Shown here: positions 18,164-27,845 of the stretch, piece by piece
Layout of the letters: each line of letters starts with the position of its first letter
Numbering within the stretch: position 1 is the first letter of the stretch
From: Luteimonas sp. YGD11-2
Lineage (GTDB): Bacteria; Pseudomonadota; Gammaproteobacteria; Xanthomonadales; Xanthomonadaceae
Direction of reading: 5' to 3'
DNA length: 64,000 bases
NCBI RefSeq assembly: GCF_004118975.1
Contig: NZ_CP035376.1
Location: 620,001 to 684,000, forward strand
Translations under genes and position numbers: made by a program
Notes under the pieces: model-generated
What the model was told of the DNA's origin: nothing
Database searches by the model: none
What the model saw: only the letters and a program-made list of their open reading frames with translations

Positions 18164-18648
18164 GGGAACACCTTGCGCAGGGGCGCTTCGTAGCGTTGCT
18201 TGATGCCGGCCACCACCGCTTCCGGATCGTCGACATCGAGGAAGTGCACCAGCAGGTGCCTGCGGTCCTCCGACAGTTCCGCCGACACCGTGCCCGGGGT
18301 CAGGGTGATGACGCTGGTCAGGGCCGAGATTCCATGGATGTTGGTGAGTTCGAGTGGCACCCAGATGAACGCGGAGCGCAGTTTGCGTTCGGGCCCCAGG
18401 ACCTGGCGGGCGACGGTGATGTTGGCGACCACCACGTCCCAGGCCAGCTTGAAGGCCAGCGGGATCAGCGCGGACGCATTCCCGATCTGCGCGAATTCGC
18501 GCTCCAGCCGCGCGGAGATCTGCGGCATCAACAGCGCCAGCAACAGCGCCATCAGCAGCGTGCCGAGGCTGTAGTCCTCCGCCATCAACACCCAGAAGAT
18601 GAAGACGGTGATGCTCTGCGGTACCGAGGGAAACAGCTGTAGTTTCAT
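18160..18648 (-). CDS. mnhE: Mrp/Mnh Na+/H+ antiporter subunit E
   Basis: 162-residue subunit with N-terminal helices (SITVFIFWVLMAEDYSLGTL) and a cytoplasmic C-terminal domain. The MnhE hallmark LTSVITLTPGTVSAELSEDR is present, followed by LLVHFLDVDDPE. One base separates it from the mnhD stop and it overlaps mnhF by four bases. Confidence 0.93.
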   Translation of the reverse strand: MKLQLFPSVPQSITVFIFWVLMAEDYSLGTLLMALLLALLMPQISARLEREFAQIGNASALIPLAFKLAWDVVVANITVARQVLGPERKLRSAFIWVPLELTNIHGISALTSVITLTPGTVSAELSEDRRHLLVHFLDVDDPEAVVAGIKQRYEAPLRKVFP

Positions 18649-18649
18649 G

Positions 18650-20176
18650 TCACGGCGTCCTCAGCAGGGGACGGGTCCCGCGGACCGACTCGATGTAATC
18701 GTCAGGCGACAGCAGCTGGGCCGCGGTCGCGCCGGTGTAGCGCAGCACCGGTTCGGCGGCGACGGTCATGGCGATGCCATAGGCCAGCAGCAGGCCGGTG
18801 GCGGCTAGTTCGAGCCGGGGAATCGTCGGTGGGGGCGAGCGGGGCAGGTCGCTTTCCTCGACACGCCAGAACAACCGGGTGCCGGTGCGGGTCAGCCCGA
18901 TGATCGCCAGCAGGCTGCTGCCCAGCACGGCGGCAAACACCCAGCCGGTGTCCCCGTCCGGGGCCGCGCCCAGCAGCGCGAACTTGCCGATGAACCCCGA
19001 CAGCGGCGGCAGGCCGGCGATGGAGATGGCGGCCACCATGTACAGCGACCCGGTCAGCCTCGGCAGCGGCGGTGCGGTGGGCAACACGCGGTCACCGAGA
19101 AGCCCGCGTTCGCGCTGCACGATGTGGGCAATCATGAACATCGCGGCGCCGGCAAAGCAGCTGTGCGGCAGGTAATACAGGCCGGCGGAGATGGTGCCGG
19201 GCTGCGCCAGCGCGAACGCCACGAACAGCGTACCGGCCGACAGCAGCACCAGGTACGCCGCGCTGATGCGCAGGCGCAGCGAACCCACCACGCCCACGCC
19301 GGCAAGCACCAGGGTGACGAGTCCGAACGCCAGCAGCGTGTCGCTGGCGAATCCGGCAAGCAGGCCGGCCTCTTCGCCGAACATCAGCGTCGACAGCCTG
19401 AGCAGTGCGTACAGCCCGACCTTGGTCATGATCGTGAACAACGCGGCGACGGTGGCCGGCGCCCGCGAGTAGGTTTCCGGCAGCCACAGGTACAGCGGCA
19501 GCAGCGCGGCCTTGGCGCAGAACACCACCAGCAGCAGCCCGCACGTCGCGCGCACGATGGCGAGATCCTCCGGTGCCACCTCGCGCAGGCGCACCGCGAT
19601 CTCGGCCATGTTGAGCGTGCCGAGCAGGCCATAGAGCAGGCCGAGCGCCACCAGGAACAGGGTCGAAGCGACGATGTTGAAGACCACGTAGTGCATGCCG
19701 GCCTTCATGCGGTCGCCGCGGCCACCCGACAGCAGCAGGCCGTAGGAGGCGATCAGCAGCACCTCGAAGAACACGAACAGGTTGAATACGTCGCCGGTCA
19801 GGAAGGCACCGTTGAGGCCCGCGAGCTGGATCTGGAACAGGGCGTGGAAGTGCAGTGCGCGCTTGTCCCAGCCCGCGCAGGCGTACAGCAGGCAGGGGAT
19901 CGCCAGCAACGTGCTGGTCAGTACCATCAATGCGCTGAGCCGGTCGAGCATCAGCACGATGCCCAGCCGCGCCGGCCAGTCGCCCAGCAGGTAGACGTCG
20001 ATGCCGCCCTGCGACGCGCGTGCCATCAGCGCGACTGACGAGGCCAGCAGCAGGGCCATGCCGATCCACGCGCCGGTGCGCAGGACCTGGCTGTCGTGCC
20101 GGCGTTCGAGCAGCAGCAGAAACGCGCCGGTGATCAGCGGAATCAGGATCGGCGCGAGGACCAGGTGCTGCGTCAT
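18650..20176 (-). CDS. mnhD: Mrp/Mnh Na+/H+ antiporter subunit D
   Basis: 508-residue proton-translocating subunit homologous to NuoN/NuoM of complex I, with about 14 helices. Conserved charged residues in helices include the Glu in FVFFEVLLIASYGLLL and the Lys in VFCAKAALLPLYLWLPETYS; PATVAALFTIMTKVGLYALLR follows. The C-terminal hydrophilic tail is typical. The ATG overlaps the mnhC stop by four bases. Confidence 0.95.
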   Translation of the reverse strand: MTQHLVLAPILIPLITGAFLLLLERRHDSQVLRTGAWIGMALLLASSVALMARASQGGIDVYLLGDWPARLGIVLMLDRLSALMVLTSTLLAIPCLLYACAGWDKRALHFHALFQIQLAGLNGAFLTGDVFNLFVFFEVLLIASYGLLLSGGRGDRMKAGMHYVVFNIVASTLFLVALGLLYGLLGTLNMAEIAVRLREVAPEDLAIVRATCGLLLVVFCAKAALLPLYLWLPETYSRAPATVAALFTIMTKVGLYALLRLSTLMFGEEAGLLAGFASDTLLAFGLVTLVLAGVGVVGSLRLRISAAYLVLLSAGTLFVAFALAQPGTISAGLYYLPHSCFAGAAMFMIAHIVQRERGLLGDRVLPTAPPLPRLTGSLYMVAAISIAGLPPLSGFIGKFALLGAAPDGDTGWVFAAVLGSSLLAIIGLTRTGTRLFWRVEESDLPRSPPPTIPRLELAATGLLLAYGIAMTVAAEPVLRYTGATAAQLLSPDDYIESVRGTRPLLRTP

Positions 20177-20529
20177 CGGTCACCCTTGTAGCCGGGCTCG
20201 CGGCCATCCACGTGGTCGCTCTGCAGGTCGGCGTGGTTGCGCATCGCCACCACCACCGCCACCGCGGTCATCGCGAAGGCGATGACGATCGCGGTCAGCA
20301 CCAGCGCCTGGGGCAACGGGTCGGCATGGTTGGCCAGCGTCGCCTCGACGCCGTCGCGCAGCACCGGCGCCTTGCCGACCACCAGCCGGCCGGACGAGAA
20401 GATCAGCAGGTTGGTGGCGTACGACAACAGTGTCAGGCCCAGGATCACGTCGAACGTGCGGGCGCGCAGCAGCAGGTAGACGCCCGAGGCGGTGAGTACG
20501 CCGATCGCGCTGGCGAATGCGAATTCCAT
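20173..20529 (-). CDS. mnhC: Mrp/Mnh Na+/H+ antiporter subunit C
   Basis: 118-residue NuoK-like subunit with three helices. It contains GVYLLLRARTFDVILGLTLL and the conserved DPLPQALVLTAIVIAFAMTA. The ATG overlaps the last base of the mnhA stop (TGATG), so it is coupled to the large subunit. Confidence 0.95.
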   Translation of the reverse strand: MEFAFASAIGVLTASGVYLLLRARTFDVILGLTLLSYATNLLIFSSGRLVVGKAPVLRDGVEATLANHADPLPQALVLTAIVIAFAMTAVAVVVAMRNHADLQSDHVDGREPGYKGDR

Positions 20530-23330
20530 CAGTAGTTCTCCTCTGCGGCCCGCTGGCGGTGCTTGACGGTGCCCATCGTCGACAGGATCAGCAGCGCACC
20601 CGCGAAGACCACGATGTACACGCCGGTGTCGAACACCAGCGCGCTGGCAAGCGGCAGGCTGCCCACGATCGGCAGCTCGAGGTCGTAATGTCCGCTGGTC
20701 AGGAACGGCAGCCCGAACAGCAGCGAGCCGAGCCCGCCGATGCAGGCGATGAGCAGGCCCAGGCCCACGCCGCGCAGGTAATCGAAGCCGAACGTCGCCT
20801 CCACCGCGCGCGCACCCTGCAGCACGTACTTGATCAGCACCGGCACCGCGATCGCCAGGCCGGCGATGAAACCACCGCCGGGTGCGTTGTGGCCACGCAG
20901 GAACAGGTAGATCGACACCGTCAGCGTCAGCGGGAACAGCAGCTGGGTGAGGTCGGCGGGGATCGGCAGCTGCACCGGTGGCCCGGGCATGATCTCGTCG
21001 GGCTTGAGCCGCGCCCAGCGCAGCAGTGCGTGCACCACCAGCGCCGCCACCGCGAACACGGTGATCTCGCCGAAGGTATCGAAGCCGCGGAAGTCGACCA
21101 GGATGACGTTGACCACGTTGGCGCCATAGGCCTCGGGCAGCGAGCGTGCCAGCAACTCGCCGGAGATCGTCTGCGACGGCCTGAGCAGCATCCCGTATGC
21201 CAGCGCGAAGATGCCGATGCCGGCGGCCGCCGAGATGCCGGCATCGCGCCAGCGCCGGAACGGGGTGCGGGCCTGTTTCGACTGCTTGGGCAGGTAGTTG
21301 AGCGCCATCATCATCAGCGCGATGGTCACCATCTCCACCAGCAGCTGGGTCAGCGCGAGATCCGGTGCCGACAGCAGCGCGAACACCGCGCAGAGCATCA
21401 ACCCGACCGCGCCGATCACGATGAGCGCCGTCAACCTGCGCCCGTGTGCGGCCACGGTCGCCAGGGTGCTGCCGACAAGCACGGTCCAGACAATCCACCC
21501 GATCAACGGCATCGGCTGCGGCGATGGCAGGGCGCCGTAGCCCGCGGCCTCCGCCGCCGCATCGCCGAGGAACGGCGCCGCGCCCACCACCAGCACCACC
21601 ACGATCATCCAGAACAGGCTGCGGCGGATGCCCCCTGCGGCGACCCGTTCGGTGAAGCGGCCGGCGGCGGCGAACAGCTTCTCGATGTTGACCTGGAACA
21701 GGTGCCGGCCCCACGAGCGCAGCATGGCGTCGTGCAGGGCGAACAGCCGGCGCAGGGTGAAATACAGGAACACGCCGCCGACCAGGCCGATGATGCTCAT
21801 CGCCAGCGGCAGGTTCCAGCCATGCCACACGGCGAGGCTGAACTCCGGTGCTGCAGGCCCCAGCGTGCCGGCGACCGCGGTCTCGAGGATGCCACTGACG
21901 GTCAGCGCGGGCAGCACGCCCACCGCCAGGCACATCACCACCAGCACCGCCACCGGCACGCGCATCCAGCGCACCGGCTCGTGCGGATCGGTATCGAGGT
22001 CGCGCGGGCCATCGCCGAAGAAGGTGTCGTGCACGAAACGCAGGCTGTAGGCCACGCCCAGCACGCCCGCCAGCCCCGCGGCAACGGTCACGAACAGCTG
22101 CATCGCACCCTGCGCTTCCACCTGCAGCGCCTCGGCGAAGAACATTTCCTTGGACAGGAAGCCGTTGAGCAGCGGCACGCCTGCCATCGCCAGCGAGGCG
22201 ATGATCGCCAGCGCCGCGGTGTAGGGCATGAAGCGCCGCAGGTTGCCGAGCCGGCGCATGTCGCGGGTGCCGGTCTCGTGGTCGATGATGCCGGCGGCCA
22301 TGAACAGCGAGGCCTTGAAGGTCGCGTGGTTGAGGATGTGGAACACGCCGGCGACCACCGCCATCGGCGTCGACAGCCCGAACAGCATGGTGATCAGGCC
22401 GAGGTGCGAGATGGTGGAATACGCCAGCAGGCCCTTGAGGTCATGCTGGAAGATCGCGTACCACGCACCCACCAGCAGGGTGATCGCACCGACGGTGGTG
22501 ACCACGTAGAAGAACAGGTCGGTGCCGGCCAGCGCCGGATGCAGCCGCGCCAGCAGGAACACGCCCGCTTTCACCATCGTCGCCGAGTGCAGGTAGGCCG
22601 ACACCGGGGTCGGCGCGGCCATCGCCTGCGGCAGCCAGAAGTGGAACGGGAACTGCGCGCTCTTGGTGAAGATGCCGAGCAGCACCAGGCCCAGGATCGC
22701 CGGATACCAGGTGTCGTCGCGGATCGCGTCGCCGGCCGCGAACACCGCATCGAGTTCGAAACTGCCCACCACGCGCCCGATCAGCAGGACGCCGCCAAGC
22801 AGGGCCAGTCCACCGAGTGCGGTGATCGTCAGCGCCATGCGCGCGCCCTGGCGTGCGTCCTCGCGGTGGGTCCAGAAGCCGATCAGCAGGAAGGAGCTGA
22901 TCGAGGTGAGCTCCCAGAAGACCACCAGCAGCAACAGGTTGCCGGACAGCACCATGCCGAGCATGGCGCCCATGAAAAGCAGCAGGAACGAGTAGAAGCG
23001 CGGTGCGTTGTCGCGGCTGTCGAGGTAGTAGTGGGCGTACATCACGATCAGCGCGCCGATGCCCAGCACCAGGCCCGCGAACATCCACGCCAGGCCATCC
23101 AGCCGCAGCGACAGGTCGAGCCCGGCCGACGGTATCCACGGCAGGCTGGCGCGCAGGATGTCGCCGTCGATCACCGCCGGCGACATCAGCCCCAGCAACA
23201 CGAGCCCAACCAGTGGCGCTGCCGCGGCCGTCCACGACACCGCGCCACGCGAGAGCGTGCGCGGCAGAGCGGCCACGACTGCCGCTGCCAGGAATGGGAG
23301 CGACAGCAGGAGATGCAGGGTCAAGGGCAT
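20529..23330 (-). CDS. mnhA: Mrp/Mnh Na+/H+ antiporter subunit A fused to subunit B domain
   Basis: 933-residue fused MrpA/MrpB (PhaAB type), first gene of the operon. Residues 1-about 500 are a NuoL-like proton channel: the helix Glu in LLLVVFWELTSISSFLLIGF, the Lys in FTKSAQFPFHFWLPQAM, PTPVSAYLHSATMVKAGVFL, and HILNHATFKASLFM. A MrpA-specific extension follows, and the last 170 residues (from LTQLLFPLTLTVSIYLFL through HNAPGGGFIAG) form the MnhB domain that is a separate gene in Bacillus. The start MPLTLHLLLSLPFLAAA at 23330 begins directly with the first helix. The complex would provide Na+ tolerance and pH homeostasis. Confidence 0.94.
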   Translation of the reverse strand: MPLTLHLLLSLPFLAAAVVAALPRTLSRGAVSWTAAAAPLVGLVLLGLMSPAVIDGDILRASLPWIPSAGLDLSLRLDGLAWMFAGLVLGIGALIVMYAHYYLDSRDNAPRFYSFLLLFMGAMLGMVLSGNLLLLVVFWELTSISSFLLIGFWTHREDARQGARMALTITALGGLALLGGVLLIGRVVGSFELDAVFAAGDAIRDDTWYPAILGLVLLGIFTKSAQFPFHFWLPQAMAAPTPVSAYLHSATMVKAGVFLLARLHPALAGTDLFFYVVTTVGAITLLVGAWYAIFQHDLKGLLAYSTISHLGLITMLFGLSTPMAVVAGVFHILNHATFKASLFMAAGIIDHETGTRDMRRLGNLRRFMPYTAALAIIASLAMAGVPLLNGFLSKEMFFAEALQVEAQGAMQLFVTVAAGLAGVLGVAYSLRFVHDTFFGDGPRDLDTDPHEPVRWMRVPVAVLVVMCLAVGVLPALTVSGILETAVAGTLGPAAPEFSLAVWHGWNLPLAMSIIGLVGGVFLYFTLRRLFALHDAMLRSWGRHLFQVNIEKLFAAAGRFTERVAAGGIRRSLFWMIVVVLVVGAAPFLGDAAAEAAGYGALPSPQPMPLIGWIVWTVLVGSTLATVAAHGRRLTALIVIGAVGLMLCAVFALLSAPDLALTQLLVEMVTIALMMMALNYLPKQSKQARTPFRRWRDAGISAAAGIGIFALAYGMLLRPSQTISGELLARSLPEAYGANVVNVILVDFRGFDTFGEITVFAVAALVVHALLRWARLKPDEIMPGPPVQLPIPADLTQLLFPLTLTVSIYLFLRGHNAPGGGFIAGLAIAVPVLIKYVLQGARAVEATFGFDYLRGVGLGLLIACIGGLGSLLFGLPFLTSGHYDLELPIVGSLPLASALVFDTGVYIVVFAGALLILSTMGTVKHRQRAAEENY

Positions 23331-23564
23331 GCAGGGAATACGTGATTCACGAGCGGCGCCCGATTCTAGCAGTGCCCTGCGACGGTCCTGTCCATACTCG
23401 CGCGCACGCGTAACCGCAAACGCCGCGTCCTGGAAACAGGCCGCCGTGGCGTTGTGTTGGCACCTGGGGCGCAAGCGCCGACACTAGCGGGCCCCTGTGT
23501 GCAAGGCCGCCCCGGTGTACGTGATCTTCGCTGATGCACTCGCGGAATCTTCCGTCCGGCACGC

Positions 23565-24482
23565 ATGCGGGGCGGTCGCCGTGCTGGCTGGCGATATCTT
23601 CCGGTGACGCGGACGGACGCACGCCGTGCGCTGGTGTTCGGGGCCAGCGGACAGATCGGTGCGGCGCTGCTGGCGCGGCTGGCCGCGGCCGGCTGGGATG
23701 TCGACGCGGTCTCGCGTGCGCCGCCCTCCGCCAACGGGCCCGGCCTGCGCTGGCATGCGGGTGGCTTTCCCGACGTGGTGGCACCCGATGCCCACTTCGA
23801 TGCGGTGTTCAGTTGCGGCCCGCTGGATGCATTCTCGTTGTGGTACGCGGATGCCACGCTGCGGGCCGCGCGGGTGATCGCATTCGGCTCCACCAGCCTC
23901 GAGACCAAACGTGCGGCGGGCGATCCCGGCGAGCGGGCGCTGGCGGCCACGCTGGCTGCCTCCGAAGCGCGGGTCTTCGCCGCGGCGCACGCCAGTGGCG
24001 CCACCGCCACGCTGTTGCGCCCGACGCTGGTCTACGGCGCCGCGCGCGATGCCAGCCTGAGCCGGATCGCCGCGCTCGCGCGGCGGACCGGTGTGTTCGT
24101 GCTGCCGCGCGATGCACGCGGCCTGCGCCAGCCGGTGCATGTCGACGATCTCGCGGAGGCGGCGCTGGCCGCAGTGTCGGCGCCTGCCGCCGCCGGCCAG
24201 GCCTATGCGCTGCCGGGTGGTGAAACGCTGCCCTACGACGCGATGGTACGGCGGGTGCTGGCGGCGCTGCCGGAGAGGCCGCGGCTGCTGCGGGTGCCGT
24301 CGCCGCTGTTCCGCATCGCTCTCGCGGCTGCGCACGCGGGCGGTCGACTGCACGGCCTGCCCGCCGGTGCGGTGGCGCGGATGCGCGAGGACCTGGTGTT
24401 CGATGCCACCCCGGCCGCGCGCGACCTCGGCTACGCGCCGCGGGAGTTCAGGCCGACGCGGGAGATGCTGGTCGCGGGCTGA
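23565..24482 (+). CDS. NAD(P)-dependent epimerase/reductase-like protein (extended SDR)
   Basis: Up to 305 residues. A Rossmann dinucleotide-binding start ALVFGASGQIGAALL is followed by the extended-SDR features LRPTLVYGAARD and RQPVHVDDLAEAALAAV, and a C-terminal substrate domain. The classic YxxxK catalytic pair is not obvious: FGSTSLETKRAA stands where it would be expected, so it may be a non-catalytic or reductase-type member. Start uncertain: ATG at 23565 or in-frame GTG at 23604 (VTRTDARRALVFG), the latter placing the Rossmann motif nearer the N-terminus; neither has a clear Shine-Dalgarno. Isolated and divergent from the Mrp operon; substrate unknown. Confidence 0.75.
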   Translation: MRGGRRAGWRYLPVTRTDARRALVFGASGQIGAALLARLAAAGWDVDAVSRAPPSANGPGLRWHAGGFPDVVAPDAHFDAVFSCGPLDAFSLWYADATLRAARVIAFGSTSLETKRAAGDPGERALAATLAASEARVFAAAHASGATATLLRPTLVYGAARDASLSRIAALARRTGVFVLPRDARGLRQPVHVDDLAEAALAAVSAPAAAGQAYALPGGETLPYDAMVRRVLAALPERPRLLRVPSPLFRIALAAAHAGGRLHGLPAGAVARMREDLVFDATPAARDLGYAPREFRPTREMLVAG

Positions 24483-24588
24483 AGGAAACGCTGTGCGCGG
24501 CGGCGCTCCGCTGCCCGGGCGCGGCTGTCAGCCCCCATCACCTCGAAACCGGGTGTCCTTTGCCTGGGGCCGAGTTTTCTTTTCCGGC

Positions 24589-25086
24589 TTACCAGCGCAG
24601 GCCGAGCTTCCGGTAGAGCTTCGACAGCACCCAGGCCGGGCCGATCAGCAGGTAGCGCAGGTCGGTGAAGAAGCTTGGCTTCTTCCCCTCGTAGAGCCTG
24701 CTGTGGCCGACGAACTGCGCGATCCACGCGACCACGAACACGATGATCGCGGTGACCAGCAGCCCGCGGGTGCCCAGCGACTGGTGCAGCAGCTGGGTGA
24801 CCGCGGCCATCACCAGGAACACCGCGGCCATGCCGATGCCCAGCGGCCGCGAGGCGCGGAAGTAGAACAGCCATGCCGCGAACATCGCCATCGCCGCCCA
24901 GATACCGGGGCGGAACAGCCCGCCTTCAGCGACCGGGATGCACCACAGCAGCGCGATCACGCTCCACAGGATCAGCGGCACCGCGGCCACGTGGATGGCC
25001 TGGTTGGCCGGGTTGCGGTGGTCGTCGGAGTAGCTGGCGAACCAGCGGTCGATCGCGCGCGGGCCGTCGTCGTGTGTCGCGGTCAT
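24589..25086 (-). CDS. Mpo1-like (DUF962) membrane protein
   Basis: 165-residue protein of the DUF962 family, related to yeast Mpo1, an Fe(II)-dependent 2-hydroxy fatty acid dioxygenase. Conserved histidine motifs are present: HRNPANQAIHVAAVPLILWS (His23, His32) near the N-terminus and QFVGHSRLYEGKKPSFF toward the end. Four hydrophobic segments lie between. Bacterial function is little known; an alpha-oxidation role on hydroxy fatty acids is inference from Mpo1. It is 16 bases downstream of the SMR gene on the same strand, probably one transcript. Confidence 0.85.
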   Translation of the reverse strand: MTATHDDGPRAIDRWFASYSDDHRNPANQAIHVAAVPLILWSVIALLWCIPVAEGGLFRPGIWAAMAMFAAWLFYFRASRPLGIGMAAVFLVMAAVTQLLHQSLGTRGLLVTAIIVFVVAWIAQFVGHSRLYEGKKPSFFTDLRYLLIGPAWVLSKLYRKLGLRW

Positions 25087-25102
25087 CCTCCCCTCCCGTG
25101 GG

Positions 25103-25438
25103 TCAATGCGCGGCGGCTTTCGAGAATAGCTGCAAAACCGCGACCCCGCTGACGATCAGGCCGATGCCGATCACCGCCGGAAGGTCCAGCGGCTGGCCCA
25201 GCACCAGCCAGCCGATCAGCGCGATCAGTGCGACGCCGACCCCCGACCAGATCGCGTAGGCCACCCCCACCGGCACCGTGCGCAGCACCAGCGACAGGCA
25301 GTAGAACGCGATCGCGTAGCCGACCACCACGACCAGCGAAGGCCACAGGCGGGTGAAGCCTTGGGATGCCTTCAGCGCGCTGGTGGCGATCACCTCGGCG
25401 ATGATCGCCACCGCAAGAAACAGATAGCCGGTGTGCAT
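25103..25438 (-). CDS. Small multidrug resistance (SMR) efflux protein, EmrE-like
   Basis: 111 residues with four helices, the exact SMR size. The proton- and drug-binding glutamate is Glu15 ([17 protein letters not shown]); [39 protein letters not shown] and [15 protein letters not shown] closely follow the E. coli EmrE pattern. Acts as an inner-membrane dimer that exports quaternary-ammonium-type cations in exchange for protons. An in-frame ATG 30 bases upstream is rejected because the first helix begins at MHTGYLF. Confidence 0.93.
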   Translation of the reverse strand: MHTGYLFLAVAIIAEVIATSALKASQGFTRLWPSLVVVVGYAIAFYCLSLVLRTVPVGVAYAIWSGVGVALIALIGWLVLGQPLDLPAVIGIGLIVSGVAVLQLFSKAAAH

Positions 25439-25507
25439 GCCTGCGCTCCGATCGAAGCCGGCGGCCATGCTCGCACGCGGCCAGCGGGCCGGGCGCGAAC
25501 GGCCGGC

Positions 25508-26443
25508 TCAGTCGATGCGGATGCCGGCCAGTTTCTGCAGGGCGTCGGCGTAGCGGGCGCGGGTGCGCTCGATCACCCCGGCCGGCAGCCGCGGGCCGGG
25601 CGGTGTCTTGTCCCAGTCCTGCGTTTCCAGCCAGTCGCGCACGATCTGCTTGTCGTAGCTCGGCGGGCTGGTGCCGACCCGGTATTCGTCGGCGGGCCAG
25701 TAGCGCGACGAGTCCGGGGTCAGCATCTCGTCCATCACGTACAGGCGGCCGTCGGCGTCGGTGCCGAACTCGAACTTGGTGTCGGCCAGCAGGATGCCGC
25801 GCGCCGCCGCGTATTCCGCGGCGTAGCGGTACAGCCGCAGGGTGGCATCGCGGATCTGCTCGGCGAGTTCCGCGCCGACCGTGCGCACCATGGTGTCGAA
25901 GTCGATGTTCTCGTCGTGCTCGCCCACCGCCGCCTTGGTCGACGGGGTGAAGATCGGCTCGGCCAGCTGCTCGGCCTGGCGCAGGCCGTCCGGCAGGCGG
26001 ATGCCGCTGATGCGGCCGGTGCGCTGGTAGTCCTTCCAGCCGCTGCCGATGACATAACCGCGCGCGATCGCTTCCACCGGCACCGGCTTCAGCCGCCGGG
26101 TCACCACCGAGCGCTGCACGTAGGCGGCCGGATCCACGCCCTCGGGCAGCACCGCCTCGACCGGGATGCCGGTGAGATGGTTGGGCATCAGGTGCGCGGT
26201 CTTCTCGAACCAGAAGTTGCTGATCTGGCAGAGCATCTCGCCCTTGCCGGGAATCGGGTCGGGCAGCACCACATCGAACGCGGAGAGGCGGTCGGTGGCC
26301 ACGATCAGCAGGTGGTCGCCGTTGCCGCGCTCGTCGGCAGGCAGCAGGGCGTCCGGCACGTCGAACACGTCGCGCACCTTGCCGCGGTGGCGCAGGGGCA
26401 GGGCGGGCAGCTCGGCTTCGGTCAGCGTCGTGGTCAAGGGCAT
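25508..26443 (-). CDS. purC: Phosphoribosylaminoimidazole-succinocarboxamide synthase (SAICAR synthetase)
   Basis: 311-residue ATP-dependent ligase that joins aspartate to CAIR in de novo purine synthesis. Signatures: [12 protein letters not shown] (ATP-binding start), [16 protein letters not shown], the SAICAR synthetase motifs [18 protein letters not shown] and LADTKFEFG, and [14 protein letters not shown]. About 70 residues longer than the E. coli enzyme, the longer form resembling the yeast/Xanthomonas type. The start [12 protein letters not shown] fits the known N-terminus; an open frame 30 codons upstream has no family support. Confidence 0.96.
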   Translation of the reverse strand: MPLTTTLTEAELPALPLRHRGKVRDVFDVPDALLPADERGNGDHLLIVATDRLSAFDVVLPDPIPGKGEMLCQISNFWFEKTAHLMPNHLTGIPVEAVLPEGVDPAAYVQRSVVTRRLKPVPVEAIARGYVIGSGWKDYQRTGRISGIRLPDGLRQAEQLAEPIFTPSTKAAVGEHDENIDFDTMVRTVGAELAEQIRDATLRLYRYAAEYAAARGILLADTKFEFGTDADGRLYVMDEMLTPDSSRYWPADEYRVGTSPPSYDKQIVRDWLETQDWDKTPPGPRLPAGVIERTRARYADALQKLAGIRID

Positions 26444-26565
26444 AGCCCCGTGCGTGAGGGGTCGGCCAGTGTAGTGCGGTTTATGGCGGCGGTGCATGGT
26501 CATCGGACACCGCGGTTGCGGTCGCCTGTTCACCCCGATGCCGCGGCGGCGACGCCCCCTGCGTT

Positions 26566-26571
26566 TACACT
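26566..26571 (+). promoter_or_regulatory. -10 box directly upstream of the J-domain gene (leaderless candidate)
   Basis: TACACT lies six bases before the ATG at 26578, which places the expected transcription start on the A of the start codon. No Shine-Dalgarno fits between. Confidence 0.4.
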
Positions 26572-26577
26572 GCCGGG

Positions 26578-26907
26578 ATGAAACCCTGGTACGGAAAACT
26601 GCTCGGCTTCATCGCCGGCTGGCTGCTGCTCAGGCACCCGGTGGGCGGGCTGATCGGCCTGGTCATCGGGCACGCCTTCGATGCCGACTGGCTGCTTCCG
26701 CAGCGCGCCGCGCCGTACCGGGTGTTGGGCCTCGAGCGCGGTGCCAGCGACGAGGACATCGATCGCACCTACCGCAAGCTGATGGCGCAGTACCACCCGG
26801 ACCGCGTTGCCAATGCGGCGCCGGAGCTGCAGGAGCAGGCCGCGCGACGTGCCGCCGAGATCAACGCCGCCTATTCGAAGATCCGCGGCAAGCGCCGCGG
26901 TCGCTGA
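26578..26907 (+). CDS. Membrane-anchored J-domain co-chaperone (DjlA-like short form)
   Basis: 109 residues: a single N-terminal membrane segment ([11 protein letters not shown] and [13 protein letters not shown], resembling the DjlA anchor) joined directly to a J domain at about 46-105 ([20 protein letters not shown]) with the essential HPD motif at His73-Asp75 (YHPDRVAN). The TerB-like middle domain of full DjlA is missing. Expected to recruit and stimulate a DnaK at the inner membrane. It precedes rpe by 27 bases and is probably co-transcribed with it. Confidence 0.88.
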   Translation: MKPWYGKLLGFIAGWLLLRHPVGGLIGLVIGHAFDADWLLPQRAAPYRVLGLERGASDEDIDRTYRKLMAQYHPDRVANAAPELQEQAARRAAEINAAYSKIRGKRRGR

Positions 26908-26934
26908 TCCCCTTTCCCGCTACCGCGAGCCGCA

Positions 26935-27621
26935 ATGCAACCGACCGTCATCGCTCCGTCCATCCTGTCCGCCAACTTCGCCCGCCTCGGCGAGGAGGTC
27001 GATGCGGTACTCGCCGCGGGCGCGGACTGGGTCCATTTCGACGTGATGGACAACCATTACGTGCCCAACCTCACCATCGGCCCGCTGGTGTGCGAGGCGC
27101 TGCGCAGGCACGGCGTGACCGCGCCGATCGACGTGCACCTGATGGTCGAGCCGGTGGACCGCATCGTGCCGGACTTCGCGAAGGCCGGTGCCAGCCTGAT
27201 CAGCTTCCATCCCGAGGCCTCGAAGCATGTGCACCGCACGATCCAGCTGATCCGCGCGGAAGGCTGCCAGGCCGGGCTGGTGCTCAACCCTGCAACGCCG
27301 GTCGAGGTGCTTGACTACGTGCTCGACGAGCTCGACCTGGTGCTGCTGATGTCGGTCAATCCCGGCTTCGGCGGCCAGGCCTTCATTCCGTCCACGCTGG
27401 AGAAGCTGCGCCGGGTGCGCGAACGAATCGATGCCAGCGGGCGCGCCATCCGCCTGGAGATCGACGGCGGGGTGAAGCCGGACAACATCGGCGGGATCGC
27501 AGCCGCCGGTGCCGATACCTTCGTGGCCGGCTCGGCGATCTTCGGCCAGCCGGACTATGCCGACGTGGTCCGCCGGATGCGTGCCGGGGTGGATGCCGTG
27601 CGCGGGCAGCGCCCCGCCTGA
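26935..27621 (+). CDS. rpe: Ribulose-phosphate 3-epimerase
   Basis: 228-residue TIM-barrel enzyme interconverting ribulose 5-phosphate and xylulose 5-phosphate in the pentose phosphate pathway. Family motifs: [16 protein letters not shown], the metal and catalytic [52 protein letters not shown] and the phosphate-binding [10 protein letters not shown] and [13 protein letters not shown]. In relatives rpe usually precedes trpE, as it does here with a lipid kinase in between. Confidence 0.97.
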   Translation: MQPTVIAPSILSANFARLGEEVDAVLAAGADWVHFDVMDNHYVPNLTIGPLVCEALRRHGVTAPIDVHLMVEPVDRIVPDFAKAGASLISFHPEASKHVHRTIQLIRAEGCQAGLVLNPATPVEVLDYVLDELDLVLLMSVNPGFGGQAFIPSTLEKLRRVRERIDASGRAIRLEIDGGVKPDNIGGIAAAGADTFVAGSAIFGQPDYADVVRRMRAGVDAVRGQRPA

Positions 27622-27629
27622 CCGCCGCC

Positions 27630-27659
27630 GCGGCCGGGAGCGTCCGTGCTCCCGGCCGC
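27630..27659 (+). terminator. Strong hairpin after rpe
   Basis: A perfect 12-bp GC-rich stem (GCGGCCGGGAGC/GCTCCCGGCCGC, loop GTCCGT) starts eight bases after the rpe stop. It lacks a T-tract but is the only strong structure in the 224-bp gap before the next gene. Confidence 0.55.
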
Positions 27660-27845
27660 ATGACATGGAGGCAATCCCGCCTCCGCCCGTCGTCCCTGCA
27701 ATGGCCTCCCATGCTGGACAGGTGCGATGACGTGCCGGTGACACAGCGCTGACGCGGTGATGTCGCGCGCCGCCTTCATGCGCGGCCGGCATGTCCGCGC
27801 CCTACACTCCGCCGCGGCACCTCCGCCGCGTCCTGCCTGTCCACC

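Noticed and set aside
20517..23345. A 942-codon open frame opposite mnhA
   Set aside because: Gln/His/Arg-rich composition typical of antisense to membrane protein genes; mnhA is well conserved.
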